A stretch of DNA of 51,827 bases from CAZCAC01 sp964496575 (GTDB lineage: Bacteria > Planctomycetota > UBA1135 > GCA-002686595). How positions within the stretch are numbered: position 1 is the stretch's first letter; every line of letters begins with the position of its first letter. Position numbers and translations under genes: made by a program. This document shows, in pieces, positions 33,876-42,501 of this stretch. Under the pieces are notes generated by a model. That model searched no databases. It saw only the letters and a program-made list of their open reading frames with translations, and was not told where the DNA came from. Location: positions 1 to 51,827 of the forward strand of contig CAZCAC010000056.1 in assembly GCA_964496575.1 (NCBI GenBank), read 5' to 3'.

Positions 33876-34723
33876 ACGAGAGCCGGTTCCCCCTCTGGGT
33901 GGACGGCCGCTTTCGCGAGCCCGACGACCCCTGCATCTCGCCGCGCGACCCGGGCTTCCTCCTGGGACTCGCGTGCTTCGAAACGCTGCTCCTCGAGGAC
34001 GGCTGCCTCTACTTCGTCGAGGAGCACCTCGAGCGTCTCGCCAGCAGCGCGCGGGGCCTCGGCATCGAGTGGCCGCCGCGGTGGGACCTCGGGCAGGCGC
34101 TCGAGCACTACTGCGAGGGACTCCGCGGGGAGGACGCTGTCGCGCTCCGGATCACCCTCTCCCCCGGCGCGCCCGGCGCGGGCCCGTCCGTGGTGATCGA
34201 CTCGAGGTCGCGACCGGTCCCCGACCCGGAGGGCGCCGAGGTGATCCTCTACGAGCGGGAGAAGCTCGCCGGCTCGCCGCTGGCAGCGCTGAAGAGCACC
34301 TCGCGGGCCGCCTACTACCTCGCCCGCGCCCGCGCCGAGGCGGCCGGGGCGTGGGAGGCGCTCCTCGGCACCGACGAGGGGGACGTCGCCGAGGGCAGCT
34401 CCTCCAACCTCTTCGTCGTCCGCGGCGGAGAGGCGCTCACCCCGGCCCTCGATCGCGGCTGCCTCGCCGGAATCGTGCGCGACAAGCTGGTCCACGAGCT
34501 GGACGGCGGGGTACCGCCGGTCCTCGAGGGGCGGATCCGGCCGGCCGATCTCGCCGGGGCGGAAGAGGTCTTCCTGACCAGCAGCCTGGCCCGGATCTTG
34601 CCCGTGCGGAGCGTTCGAGGGGTGCGGGAGGACCTCCCAGGGGCTCGGGGGCCCGTCACTCGCCTCCTCTCCGAGCGTTTTCGGGCGCTGGAGGAGCGAT
34701 ATCGCGCCTCCCGGCCGAAGTAG
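33872..34723 (+). CDS. pabC: Aminodeoxychorismate lyase-like class IV aminotransferase
   Basis: A 283-residue PLP enzyme of fold type IV. The PLP Lys is Lys141 (AALKSTSRAAYYLARARA), with Asp/Gly-rich DEGDVAEGSSSNLFVV (about 168-183) binding the phosphate region and EEVFLTSSLARILPVRSV at the C-terminus. Position directly after pabB, with a 4-nt overlap, favours 4-amino-4-deoxychorismate lyase, which releases p-aminobenzoate and pyruvate. A branched-chain or D-amino-acid aminotransferase cannot be excluded from sequence alone. Confidence 0.88.
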   Translation: MNESRFPLWVDGRFREPDDPCISPRDPGFLLGLACFETLLLEDGCLYFVEEHLERLASSARGLGIEWPPRWDLGQALEHYCEGLRGEDAVALRITLSPGAPGAGPSVVIDSRSRPVPDPEGAEVILYEREKLAGSPLAALKSTSRAAYYLARARAEAAGAWEALLGTDEGDVAEGSSSNLFVVRGGEALTPALDRGCLAGIVRDKLVHELDGGVPPVLEGRIRPADLAGAEEVFLTSSLARILPVRSVRGVREDLPGARGPVTRLLSERFRALEERYRASRPK

Positions 34724-34839
34724 GGGCAGGGGATCTCCTCACCCGGCCCGCTCCCAAACGGCGCCCGGCGAGCTATCCTCTCTGGAGCCCCTGCGTCCCG
34801 GACTCCATCCGCCAGAGAACAATCCGCTGAGGCCTTGCG

Positions 34840-35643
34840 ATGCTGATCTCCCTCCTCTTCACCACCCTCTGCCTGCCCACCGCCGCCGAGCCCGCCCCCG
34901 TGTACGCCTCGATGACCCCCGCGCCGATCGTCCAGGACGACGGTGAGGAGCTTCCCGACAAGCGTCCGGAGGTCAAGGAGCTCCTCGACACGCTGAAGGA
35001 CCACGCCGGGGCGCGCGGGAAGGAGGACACCGAGGCGGTGGCGGTGATCGACAAGCTGCTCCAGGAGTTCCCCCAGAGCGGCAAGAAGGACCGCGCGTCG
35101 ATCGTCGGCGGGCTCGCCAAGTGCTTCAGCCAGAAGCGCAAGGAACTCGAGGGCGGGATCAAGGACAACAAGCTCTTCATCGCCGCGGCCGTGGCGCTGG
35201 GCGAGATGGCGCCCGAGTCGGTCAAGACCCTGGAGAAGTGGATCGGGGACAAGCGACACCGCAAGGACCTGGTCCTGCAGCAGCGGCTGATCCGCGCGCT
35301 GGGCAAGACCAAGGACAACAAGGCCACCAAGACCCTCCTCGGCATTCTCGACAACAAGGAGGACGTCCTGGTCGGGTGCGCCGCCGAGGCGCTGGGGGAG
35401 TACGGCGAGGCTCCGCAGAAGCTGCGCAAGCAGATCTTCAACGAGCTGCTCAAGGTCCTGATGACCAACCGGGCGCTGATGCGCGACCCCAACAACATCA
35501 CCGCGCGGGACCGCTACGACGTGGTCGCGGCCCCGATCATCACCACGCTGCAGTCGCTCAGTGGCCACGACGAGCGCAACCCCGACCAGTGGCAGCGCTG
35601 GTGGAACAAGAACAAGAAACGGGACTGGGACGAGGAAGACTGA
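34840..35643 (+). CDS. Secreted HEAT-like repeat protein
   Basis: A 267-residue protein with a signal peptide (MLISLLFTTLCLPTAAEPAP) followed by a helical repeat region that resembles HEAT or armadillo repeats: SIVGGLAKCF, FIAAAVALGEMAPESVKTLEKW, LIRALGKTKDNKATKTLLGI and VGCAAEALGEYGEAPQKLRK. The C-terminus QWQRWWNKNKKRDWDEED is of a type I associate with Planctomycetota secreted HEAT proteins. Probable exported scaffold; no enzyme motif. A -10-like TATCCT (34774-34779) lies about 60 nt upstream. Confidence 0.7.
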   Translation: MLISLLFTTLCLPTAAEPAPVYASMTPAPIVQDDGEELPDKRPEVKELLDTLKDHAGARGKEDTEAVAVIDKLLQEFPQSGKKDRASIVGGLAKCFSQKRKELEGGIKDNKLFIAAAVALGEMAPESVKTLEKWIGDKRHRKDLVLQQRLIRALGKTKDNKATKTLLGILDNKEDVLVGCAAEALGEYGEAPQKLRKQIFNELLKVLMTNRALMRDPNNITARDRYDVVAAPIITTLQSLSGHDERNPDQWQRWWNKNKKRDWDEED

Positions 35644-35713
35644 TCCGGGCGGGGCGTCTCAGCTCGCGGCCGACCTCGGGGGAGTGCCCGGGGATCGGTG
35701 ATTTTGTTCGACC

Positions 35714-36415
35714 ATGAGCACCGAAAGAGACACAGGGCGGAGAGCCCGGAGCGGCCCGGCCTTTCCGGGGCCGCTCCTGATGTTGTTCCCGCTGCTCTTC
35801 CTCGCCGGAGGCATCGCGTTCCTGCAGAGCCGCAAGCCGGCGCCGCTCGCTCCCCCCGCGCCGCCGGTCGCCCTCGTGCCGGGGTCGGTGAACGGCTGGG
35901 CGGGGCGGGGCGGCCTCGCCGTGGGGGCGCTCTCGGTGCGGCTCCGGCCGCTGCACGAGGACGAGACCCGGCAGACCTTCGACGCCGCGAGCCTGGCCCG
36001 GAGGCTGGAGCTCGGGGTGGGCCAGCCGTGGAGCCTCGAGCTCTCCTGGCGGGTGGAGTCGGAGAGCGCTCCGGCGCCCCTCGAGCTCGCGGGGCTCTCG
36101 ATCCGCGACGACGACGGCGAGGCCGCCGGCCCGCTGCCCCGCGTCGACGCGATCGCGGAGACCGGCGTCGCCGATCCGTTGAGCGTGCTCCTCGCGCCGC
36201 CCATCAGGCTGCGCCCGGGGGAGACCCGTCGCCTGGTGCTCTGGGGCCGGGAACCGCGGGCCGGCGCGGAGCTGCGCGGCGCCTTCGGCTCGATCGGCCT
36301 GCGCTCCGAGCGCTTCGAGCTCTCCGAGCGCCCGCTGGCCACCGCCCGACTCGAGCGCCAGCTCGATCGACTCGTCCGGCCGAGGGTGCGTGAGGACGAA
36401 CCCGGGGATCGTTGA
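35714..36415 (+). CDS. Single-pass membrane protein, unknown function
   Basis: A 233-residue protein with a short basic N-terminus (TERDTGRRARSGP), one membrane helix (LLMLFPLLFLAGGIAFLQ) and an extracytoplasmic region of beta character without recognised domain (LELSWRVESESAPAPLELAGLS, LRPGETRRLVLWGREP). The last 26 nt overlap the next gene if that gene starts at 36390, so the two probably work together. Confidence 0.6.
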   Translation: MSTERDTGRRARSGPAFPGPLLMLFPLLFLAGGIAFLQSRKPAPLAPPAPPVALVPGSVNGWAGRGGLAVGALSVRLRPLHEDETRQTFDAASLARRLELGVGQPWSLELSWRVESESAPAPLELAGLSIRDDDGEAAGPLPRVDAIAETGVADPLSVLLAPPIRLRPGETRRLVLWGREPRAGAELRGAFGSIGLRSERFELSERPLATARLERQLDRLVRPRVREDEPGDR

Positions 36416-37625
36416 CGTGTCCCTCCTCGCCCGCAGTTTGACGGTGCTGATCGCGCTGGTGGCCGGGGGCCTCCTCGGTGCGTGGATCGTCGGCTCGCTC
36501 GACTCGACCCGCGCGCAGTCGCCGGAGCCCGCGGAGTCCGCGGATGCGGAGCTCGAGAAGCTCCGCCGAGAGCATGAAGCCGAGCGCGCGTCGTGGGCCG
36601 AGCGAGAGCGCGAGCTCCTGGCGCGGATCTCCGCGCTCGACCTCGAGCTGGTCGGGATCACCGAGGAGAGCCTGCGGCGCGAGCAGCAGTTCCTGTCGAT
36701 CAACGAGTCGTACACGGCGCTCGCCAGCTCGGAAGCGCCGCGGGAGCTGGTCGAGGCGATGATGGGCCTGGAGCCCGAGCCCGAGCCGGAGCCGCCGCCC
36801 GAGCCGGGCCCGGCCGAGCTCTACCGGATAGAACGATCAAAGGAGATCGGGCGCGCGCTGCGCAACCTCCTCCTCGTCGAGGGTGTCGATTCCCTGGTCC
36901 TGCTCGAGTCGGGGCTCCTCGAGAACGGCTTCATCGGGCCGGTGGTGTGTCGGCTGGTCGACGAGCGCGGCCGGCCGGTGGGCAGCCTCTCGGCGGAGCG
37001 GCTGCGCCTGGAGGCGAGCCGCGCCGGGCGGACGCTGACGATCGTGCTCGAGGAGGGGTATGAGCGGCGCGGCGGGGAGAAGATCCCCTTCGAGGACGGC
37101 GAGCCGGGAGCCCTGCGCAGCGGGACGCGACGCATCCTCCTGCAGCAGGTCGACCCCGACCCCTGGATCGAGCGGGCGCCGGAGCTCTTCGGTCCCGAGT
37201 CGCTGGCGCCGCTGGTGGACGACGGCCGCTGGCACGTCTTCCTGGTCCACCGGCGCCTGAACGAGCTGCTGGAGAGCGACCCGGCGAGCGGCTACTGGCG
37301 GATCAGCGGGCTGGGCGGCGTGGTCGACGACGTGCTGCGCACCGTCGAGCTGGAGAACCTCGATCGCAACGGCCACCTGGTCCGGCGCCTCCTGGCGGAC
37401 CGGATGACGATCGAGCTCACCGACAAGGGGGTCCTGCTGCGCCTCGAGGACGGCGTGCAGCTCACCGGTGGGCGAAAGCACGCCTTCCTCGACGGTCGCT
37501 ACCGCATCTTCCTGCCCAGCGCGGATCAGGAGATCTGGTCGGCCGCCGGGCTCCCCGGGCTGGTCGAGGCGAAGGAGTCGACCCTGGGCACCCACCGGAC
37601 TCCGCCTGGCGCGCGGCAGCGGTAA
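36390..37625 (+). CDS. Membrane-anchored coiled-coil protein, unknown function
   Basis: About 411 residues. One N-terminal membrane helix (SLTVLIALVAGGLLGAWIVG) is followed by a coiled coil (about 50-100, ELEKLRREHEAERASWAERERELLARI), a proline/glutamate hinge (EPEPEPEPPPEPGP) and a C-terminal region of about 260 residues with no recognised family. GTG at 36390 (with GAGGG upstream) is used; GTG at 36417 is possible and would avoid the overlap with the preceding gene. The two neighbouring membrane genes look like one unit. Confidence 0.6.
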   Translation: MRTNPGIVDVSLLARSLTVLIALVAGGLLGAWIVGSLDSTRAQSPEPAESADAELEKLRREHEAERASWAERERELLARISALDLELVGITEESLRREQQFLSINESYTALASSEAPRELVEAMMGLEPEPEPEPPPEPGPAELYRIERSKEIGRALRNLLLVEGVDSLVLLESGLLENGFIGPVVCRLVDERGRPVGSLSAERLRLEASRAGRTLTIVLEEGYERRGGEKIPFEDGEPGALRSGTRRILLQQVDPDPWIERAPELFGPESLAPLVDDGRWHVFLVHRRLNELLESDPASGYWRISGLGGVVDDVLRTVELENLDRNGHLVRRLLADRMTIELTDKGVLLRLEDGVQLTGGRKHAFLDGRYRIFLPSADQEIWSAAGLPGLVEAKESTLGTHRTPPGARQR

Positions 37626-37712
37626 CCCCGGGGATCGAGCCCCCGAGGTTCTTCCGGAATCCCGTGTGATCCGCCGTCGTGTCGACAATCCTCCCGACGC
37701 GGCGAGCTCCCC

Positions 37713-38252
37713 ATGCGAATCGACGACCTCATTCACTCCTGGCGCGGCCCCCTGGTGGGGCTCATCGCGAGCTGGGGGGCGCCCTGGCGCGACGCGGCGG
37801 AGCTCGCGCTCGATACCTTCACCGAGGCGTGGCTCTCCCGCGCGCGCTTCGAGGGGGACTTCGCCGACGCGCGGGCGGTGGGGCCGTGGCTTCGCGGCAT
37901 CGCGTTCCGCCTGCACGCCAGCTGGTATCGCCGCCACCGGCGGGCTCGCGTCACGCCGGTGGAAGAGGCGGACGAGGTCGTCCTCGAACGAGGCGAGAGG
38001 GATCCCGGCGCGGCCGTCCGCACGGCGATCGATCGGCTGCCGGGACCGCAGCGCACGGCGGTCCTGATGCACTACCTGGAGGAGACGAGCGTGCGCGAGA
38101 CGGCCGCCCTCCTGTGCGTCTCCGAGAAGGTGATCGAGGGTCGGCTCTACCGGGCACGGCGTCGCCTGCGCGAGCTGCTCGAGGTGCCGATGACCACCAC
38201 CGACCTCACCACCGGAGATGGATGCGCCCGCGATGCGGAGGAGCGATCATGA
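37713..38252 (+). CDS. ECF-type RNA polymerase sigma factor
   Basis: A 179-residue sigma factor with only regions 2 and 4. Region 2 (about 10-85) includes ELALDTFTEAWLSRARFEG and VGPWLRGIAFRLHASWYRRHRR. Region 4 (about 110-160) holds the helix-turn-helix AIDRLPGPQRTAVLMHYLEETSVRETAALLCVSEKVIEGRLYRARRRLRELL (given in parts: DRLPGPQRTAVLMHYLEE, SVRETAALLCVSEKVIEG). Its stop overlaps the start of the membrane-protein gene (ATGA), typical of an ECF factor with its regulator. Its target promoters cannot be read from the window. Confidence 0.88.
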   Translation: MRIDDLIHSWRGPLVGLIASWGAPWRDAAELALDTFTEAWLSRARFEGDFADARAVGPWLRGIAFRLHASWYRRHRRARVTPVEEADEVVLERGERDPGAAVRTAIDRLPGPQRTAVLMHYLEETSVRETAALLCVSEKVIEGRLYRARRRLRELLEVPMTTTDLTTGDGCARDAEERS

Positions 38253-40129
38253 GCCCCCACGACCCGAGCCCCCCGCTCTTCGCCGAGGAGGAGCTGCGCG
38301 AGGCCCTCGCTCCCTTCGCCCCCGACGGCGATCACTTCGTCGGAGAAGCCCGGCGACGGATCGCCGAGGCCGGCGACGACCCCGACGCGGAGGTCGAGAC
38401 CGGACCGTCCGCGGACGAGGAGCAACGCTCCGTGGCCTGGCGCTCTCCCTTCCTCCGCCGCGCCGCCGCGCTGCTGCCCCTGGGCCTCCTGACCAAGGGC
38501 GCGCTACCGGGGGCCGAGGTCGCCGTCCCGAAGCTCGGCTGGAAGGGGCTCGCCGCCGTGCTCTCGCTGCCCGCCGTATCGGTGGTCATGCTCCTCTTCA
38601 CCTTCCTCTCCGCCCTGGGCGCCCTGCGCCGCACCGTCGACGGGGACGCGCTCGATCCCCGGGAGGCCCGGGTCGAGATCAACCTGTGGTGGTGGGGACA
38701 CTGGTGGCAGGCGCTCCTCTGCCTCATCGGCTTCGCGGTGCTCCTCCGGCTGCACCCGGTGGCGGCCGTGGTCCTGGTCTTCGTCGTGTCGATGGTCACC
38801 CTCGTCGTGATCCTGCGCCACCTCGATCGGTACGGGGTCGTCTCCAGCGCCTCGGTCGGTCGCTTCGCGGGGGGGCTGCTGCTGGCCACGGCGGTGGGCG
38901 CGACGCTGATCCACGAGCCGAGCGCGCAGCTGTGGAGCGGGCACTGGCAGCACCTCGGAACGGTGCTCGTCCTCTGGTCCGGGGCCGCGTTCTGCTTGCT
39001 CTCCGGCCGCGAGGCCGTTCCGTGGACCTGGGGGGAGCGGATCCGGGTCGGCGCCGCGACGGCGCTCCTCCTGCTCTTCGCCCTGTCGATCCCGGGGCTG
39101 CGCCGTCCTTCCCTGGAGCGCTGCGTCGAGGTGGCGGAGGGATTCGCGGCGGAGGAGCTCGGTCACCGGGACTGGAACGAGTGGGGGCGCCTCGCGCGTT
39201 CGCTGCGCGAGGTGGTGGCGCGCCGCGGCGGCCAGCTCGACCTGTCGGCGCAGGCCGCGAGCTTCGAGGCGGCGACCGACGACCTCTGCGCGAAGCCCGC
39301 GCTGGCGGAGGCGGCGTTTCGCGCGGGGCTCCTCCCGAGCGAGGCGCTCGAACGGCTGGGCGGGTCGCCGGAGGCCCTCCGCCTGCGCGACCCGGAGCGT
39401 CGCCTCTCCGTCGGTCTGCCGGCGGCCGCCCTCGTCGAGGCGCTCCAGCGGCGCGAGCTCCTCGACGAGTCCCGGCGGGAGCAGCTCGCCCGCCTCGCTC
39501 TCGAGGACTGGCCCGACCCCCGGGAGTTCGACTGCCTGGAGAAGATGCTGCAGCGCGTCGAGCTCCTCGAGCTCCTCGGCCACGCGCCCCTCATCGAGGC
39601 GCGTCGCTCCGAAGTGGAGGAAGCGCTGCGCGAGCTGTGGACGGGGGACCTCGACGAGTCGTCCCCGCTGGCGACCTTCACCTCGAGGGTGGACCCGGAC
39701 GGCCCGAGCCGGTTCCCCAGGCGTCACGTCGGCAGTGCCGACGCGGCCCTCCAGCTGATGCTCCGCTACGGCGCCCCCGGGGAGATCGACCTCGCGCGCT
39801 TCGCCCGCTGGCTCGACGAGCACGCCGCCCCCGAGAAGCTCCTCGACGCACTCTTCCAGCGCGCAGATCTGGAGGGGAACCTGCTCGCGGCCGACTTCCA
39901 CCTCCTGGGCGCCTGGCTCGAGGACGAGGGGCGCCCGCTGCCGGCGAGGCTCCTGGCGCTCCGCCAGGTGGCCGATCCGCTCCTCCTCGGCGCGATCCTC
40001 CTGACCGCGCTCTGCATCCAGGCGACCGTGAGCGCCGCCCGGAACCGACGCCGCGCGGCCGCGGAGAGGGCCCGGAACGCGCGCGAGGTCGAGGGATCGG
40101 GGGTGCGGCCCGGCTCGCGGAAGCAGTAG
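38249..40129 (+). CDS. Membrane protein coupled to ECF sigma factor
   Basis: A 626-residue protein. An acidic soluble N-terminus (about 1-65) precedes five to seven hydrophobic segments (PFLRRAAALLPLGLLTKGAL, AAVLSLPAVSVVMLLFTFL, WQALLCLIGFAVLLRL, VAAVVLVFVVSMVTLVVIL and others), a helical domain of about 300 residues, and one C-terminal helix (LLLGAILLTALCIQATV). No zinc-binding anti-sigma motif (HxxxCxxC) is seen. Translational coupling with the ECF gene makes an anti-sigma or sensor role plausible, but the family is not recognised. Function unknown. Confidence 0.65.
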   Translation: MSPHDPSPPLFAEEELREALAPFAPDGDHFVGEARRRIAEAGDDPDAEVETGPSADEEQRSVAWRSPFLRRAAALLPLGLLTKGALPGAEVAVPKLGWKGLAAVLSLPAVSVVMLLFTFLSALGALRRTVDGDALDPREARVEINLWWWGHWWQALLCLIGFAVLLRLHPVAAVVLVFVVSMVTLVVILRHLDRYGVVSSASVGRFAGGLLLATAVGATLIHEPSAQLWSGHWQHLGTVLVLWSGAAFCLLSGREAVPWTWGERIRVGAATALLLLFALSIPGLRRPSLERCVEVAEGFAAEELGHRDWNEWGRLARSLREVVARRGGQLDLSAQAASFEAATDDLCAKPALAEAAFRAGLLPSEALERLGGSPEALRLRDPERRLSVGLPAAALVEALQRRELLDESRREQLARLALEDWPDPREFDCLEKMLQRVELLELLGHAPLIEARRSEVEEALRELWTGDLDESSPLATFTSRVDPDGPSRFPRRHVGSADAALQLMLRYGAPGEIDLARFARWLDEHAAPEKLLDALFQRADLEGNLLAADFHLLGAWLEDEGRPLPARLLALRQVADPLLLGAILLTALCIQATVSAARNRRRAAAERARNAREVEGSGVRPGSRKQ

Positions 40130-40178
40130 CCCCTTTCCCCTCCGCGTCCGGAAGGGCACTCTCTCCGGAAGGACAGCG

Positions 40179-41525
40179 ATGGACGGACCGATGGAGCGAT
40201 GGGGGCGGGAGCGAAGCGAGGCGGGGGAGTCCCTCGGCCCGACGATTCTCACCGTCAGCGAGCTGACCGCGCGGATCAAGGGGATGCTCGGGGAGCTGGG
40301 GCGGATTTCCGTCGAGGGGGAGGTCGCCAGCGTGCGCACCCCGGCCTCGGGGCACATCTACTTCAACCTGAAGGACCGACTGCGTGGCGTCGAGTCGGTC
40401 GTCGGTTGCGCGATCTGGCGGAGCCAGGTGGCGCGCGCCACCCGCCAGCCGCTGACCGAGGGGGAGCAGGTGATCGCCCACGGCCGCATCGACGTCTACG
40501 GGCCGCGGGGGAGCTACTCGCTGATCGTCGATCGGATCGAGCCGAAAGGGCTCGGCGCGCTACTGGTGCAGCTCGAGGAGCTCAAGCGCGAGCTCGTCTC
40601 GAAGGGGTGGTTCGACCGCGCCCGCCCGCTGCCGCGGCTGCCGCGCGTGATCGGTGTGGCGACCAGCCGCGACGGCGCCGCGTTCCAGGACTTCCTGCGC
40701 ACGCGCACGCTGCGCTGGCCGCTCTACCCCGTCCGCCTCGCGCACACCGCGGTGCAGGGTGCCGGCGCCGCTGGCGAGATCGCGCAGGCGATCACCGCGC
40801 TCGATCGGAGCGGCGTCGACGTGATCGTCGTCTGCCGGGGCGGCGGTTCCCTCGAGGATCTGTGGGCGTTCAACGAGCGCGCCGTCGCCGAGGCGATCCA
40901 CGCGGCGAGCGTGCCGGTGGTGAGCGGCGTCGGGCACCAGACCGACTCGACCCTGGCCGATTCCGTGGCGGACTTCCGCGCGCACACGCCCACCGACGCC
41001 GCGCAGAGCGTGATCCCGCCGCGGGCCGAGCTGGAGGAGGAGCTGGAGCGGGGCTTCAACTACCTGCTCAGCGCGATCGACGAGGTGATCGCTGCGCGCG
41101 AGCAGCGGCTCCGGCAGCTGCGCGAGGCGCGCGTCCTCCGCTCCGCCGACTGGATCCTCGAGCGGCGCACCGACGCGCTGGGGCGCGCGGGGGCGCGCCT
41201 CGATCGGGGGGTGCACCTCGCCGTGGAGCGCGCCGGGCGAGCGCTGGAGGGGCTGGCCTGCCGCCTGCCGGTCCGCGTGCGCGAGGCGCTGCAGCGGACC
41301 GCCTCGCGTGTCGAGCTCTTCGAGCGGCAGCTGCAGGCGTTCTCCCCCTTCGCCGTGCTGCGCCGCGGCTACTCGATCACCACCGTCGAGGGTGAGGAGG
41401 GAGGAGCCCCGCTCACCGAGTCCGGCGCCGTCGCGCCGGGCGCGCTGCTGCGCACCCGCCTCGCCTCGGGGGAGGTGAGCTCGCGGGTCGAGGCAGTGCG
41501 CGAGGCCGAGGAGGAGGGCGAATGA
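40179..41525 (+). CDS. xseA: Exodeoxyribonuclease VII large subunit
   Basis: A 448-residue XseA. The N-terminal OB-fold is clear: SELTARIKGMLGELGRISVEGEVASV and GHIYFNLKD. The catalytic domain has IGVATSRDGAAFQDFL, DVIVVCRGGGSLEDLWAFNE and VPVVSGVGHQTDSTLADSVADFRAHTPTDAA. A long coiled coil (about 295-380) and the C-terminal FAVLRRGYSITT follow. It degrades single-stranded DNA and acts in repair and recombination. xseB is not next to it. GGAAGGA precedes the ATG. The stop overlaps the following glycosyltransferase start by 4 nt. Confidence 0.95.
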   Translation: MDGPMERWGRERSEAGESLGPTILTVSELTARIKGMLGELGRISVEGEVASVRTPASGHIYFNLKDRLRGVESVVGCAIWRSQVARATRQPLTEGEQVIAHGRIDVYGPRGSYSLIVDRIEPKGLGALLVQLEELKRELVSKGWFDRARPLPRLPRVIGVATSRDGAAFQDFLRTRTLRWPLYPVRLAHTAVQGAGAAGEIAQAITALDRSGVDVIVVCRGGGSLEDLWAFNERAVAEAIHAASVPVVSGVGHQTDSTLADSVADFRAHTPTDAAQSVIPPRAELEEELERGFNYLLSAIDEVIAAREQRLRQLREARVLRSADWILERRTDALGRAGARLDRGVHLAVERAGRALEGLACRLPVRVREALQRTASRVELFERQLQAFSPFAVLRRGYSITTVEGEEGGAPLTESGAVAPGALLRTRLASGEVSSRVEAVREAEEEGE

Positions 41526-42442
41526 GCGTCCCGCAGCGGATCTTCGCCGTGGTGGTCAACTGGAACGGCGGTGCGCTCAACCACGACTGCCTGGAGAGCT
41601 TGGTCGCCGAGGGGATCCCGACCTCGCGCATCGTCTTCGTCGACAACGCCTCGAGCGACGGGTCCCCGGAGCACGTGCGCGCGCACTTCGGCGGGCTCCG
41701 GGTCATCCAGAACGAGGAGAACCTCGGCTTCGGCGAGGGAGCGAACCAGGGCGCGGAAGCGGCGCTGGAGCTCGGCGCCGACGCCGTCTTCTTCGTCAAC
41801 AACGACCTGATCCTCGAGCCGGGCTGCCTCGCGCTCCTGGTCGCCTACCTGGCCGAGTGCCCGCGCGTCGGTCTCTGCGGGCCCCGAGTCCTGAACCGCG
41901 CCGATCCGAGCCGGGTGTGGTGCGCCGGCGGGATCCTCAGCTGGCGGCAGAACCTCTCTACGCTGCGCGGCCACGGTCGGCTCGACGCGGCGGTCTACCA
42001 GGCGGACATGCCCGTCGACTACATCCCCGGCTGCGCGTTGCTCGCGCGGCGTGAGGTGCTCGAGCGCACCGGCGGCTTCGACGCGCGCTACTTCGCCTAC
42101 ATGGAGGACGTCGACCTCGGTCTGCGCGCGAAGCGCCTCGGCTACGAGGTGCACCTGGTCGGCGAGGCGTGCGCGCTGCACGCCTACTCCCACTCCACGG
42201 GCGGTGGCTACAACCCGCGCCGCAAGTACATGATGGGGGTGAACTCGATCTGGTTCCTGAAGAGCCACGGCACGCCGCTCGCCTGGGTGCGCTTCGTGCT
42301 CTTCGACGTGCTCACGTTGCCCTTCCTGTTGCTCGGGGGACTGGTCAATGGGCGTGCTGGTGCGGTGCTGGCGAAGGGGCGGGGCATCGTCGACGGTCTG
42401 CGCGGCAAGCGGGTGGGCCGGGACGATGCGGTGGGTTGCTGA
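41522..42442 (+). CDS. Glycosyltransferase family 2
   Basis: A 306-residue GT-A enzyme of the rhamnosyltransferase/WbbL-like group. The N-terminal VVVNWNGGALNHDCLESL and FVDNASSDGSPEHV bind the nucleotide sugar; the metal-binding motif is VFFVNNDLIL (DxD variant N-N-D); GCALLARREVLERTGGFDARYFAYMEDVDLGLRAKRLGY is the family's acceptor-side block. A C-terminal amphipathic/hydrophobic segment (RFVLFDVLTLPFLLLGGLV) may tether it to the membrane. It probably adds a sugar to a surface glycan or lipid-linked precursor. It begins within the xseA stop, so expression is coupled. Confidence 0.9.
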   Translation: MSVPQRIFAVVVNWNGGALNHDCLESLVAEGIPTSRIVFVDNASSDGSPEHVRAHFGGLRVIQNEENLGFGEGANQGAEAALELGADAVFFVNNDLILEPGCLALLVAYLAECPRVGLCGPRVLNRADPSRVWCAGGILSWRQNLSTLRGHGRLDAAVYQADMPVDYIPGCALLARREVLERTGGFDARYFAYMEDVDLGLRAKRLGYEVHLVGEACALHAYSHSTGGGYNPRRKYMMGVNSIWFLKSHGTPLAWVRFVLFDVLTLPFLLLGGLVNGRAGAVLAKGRGIVDGLRGKRVGRDDAVGC

Positions 42443-42501
42443 GCTTGGCGTCGGGGTTCGTGGGTCGGGGTCGGAGAACCAGATAACCACAGCCCCCAGT
42501 A

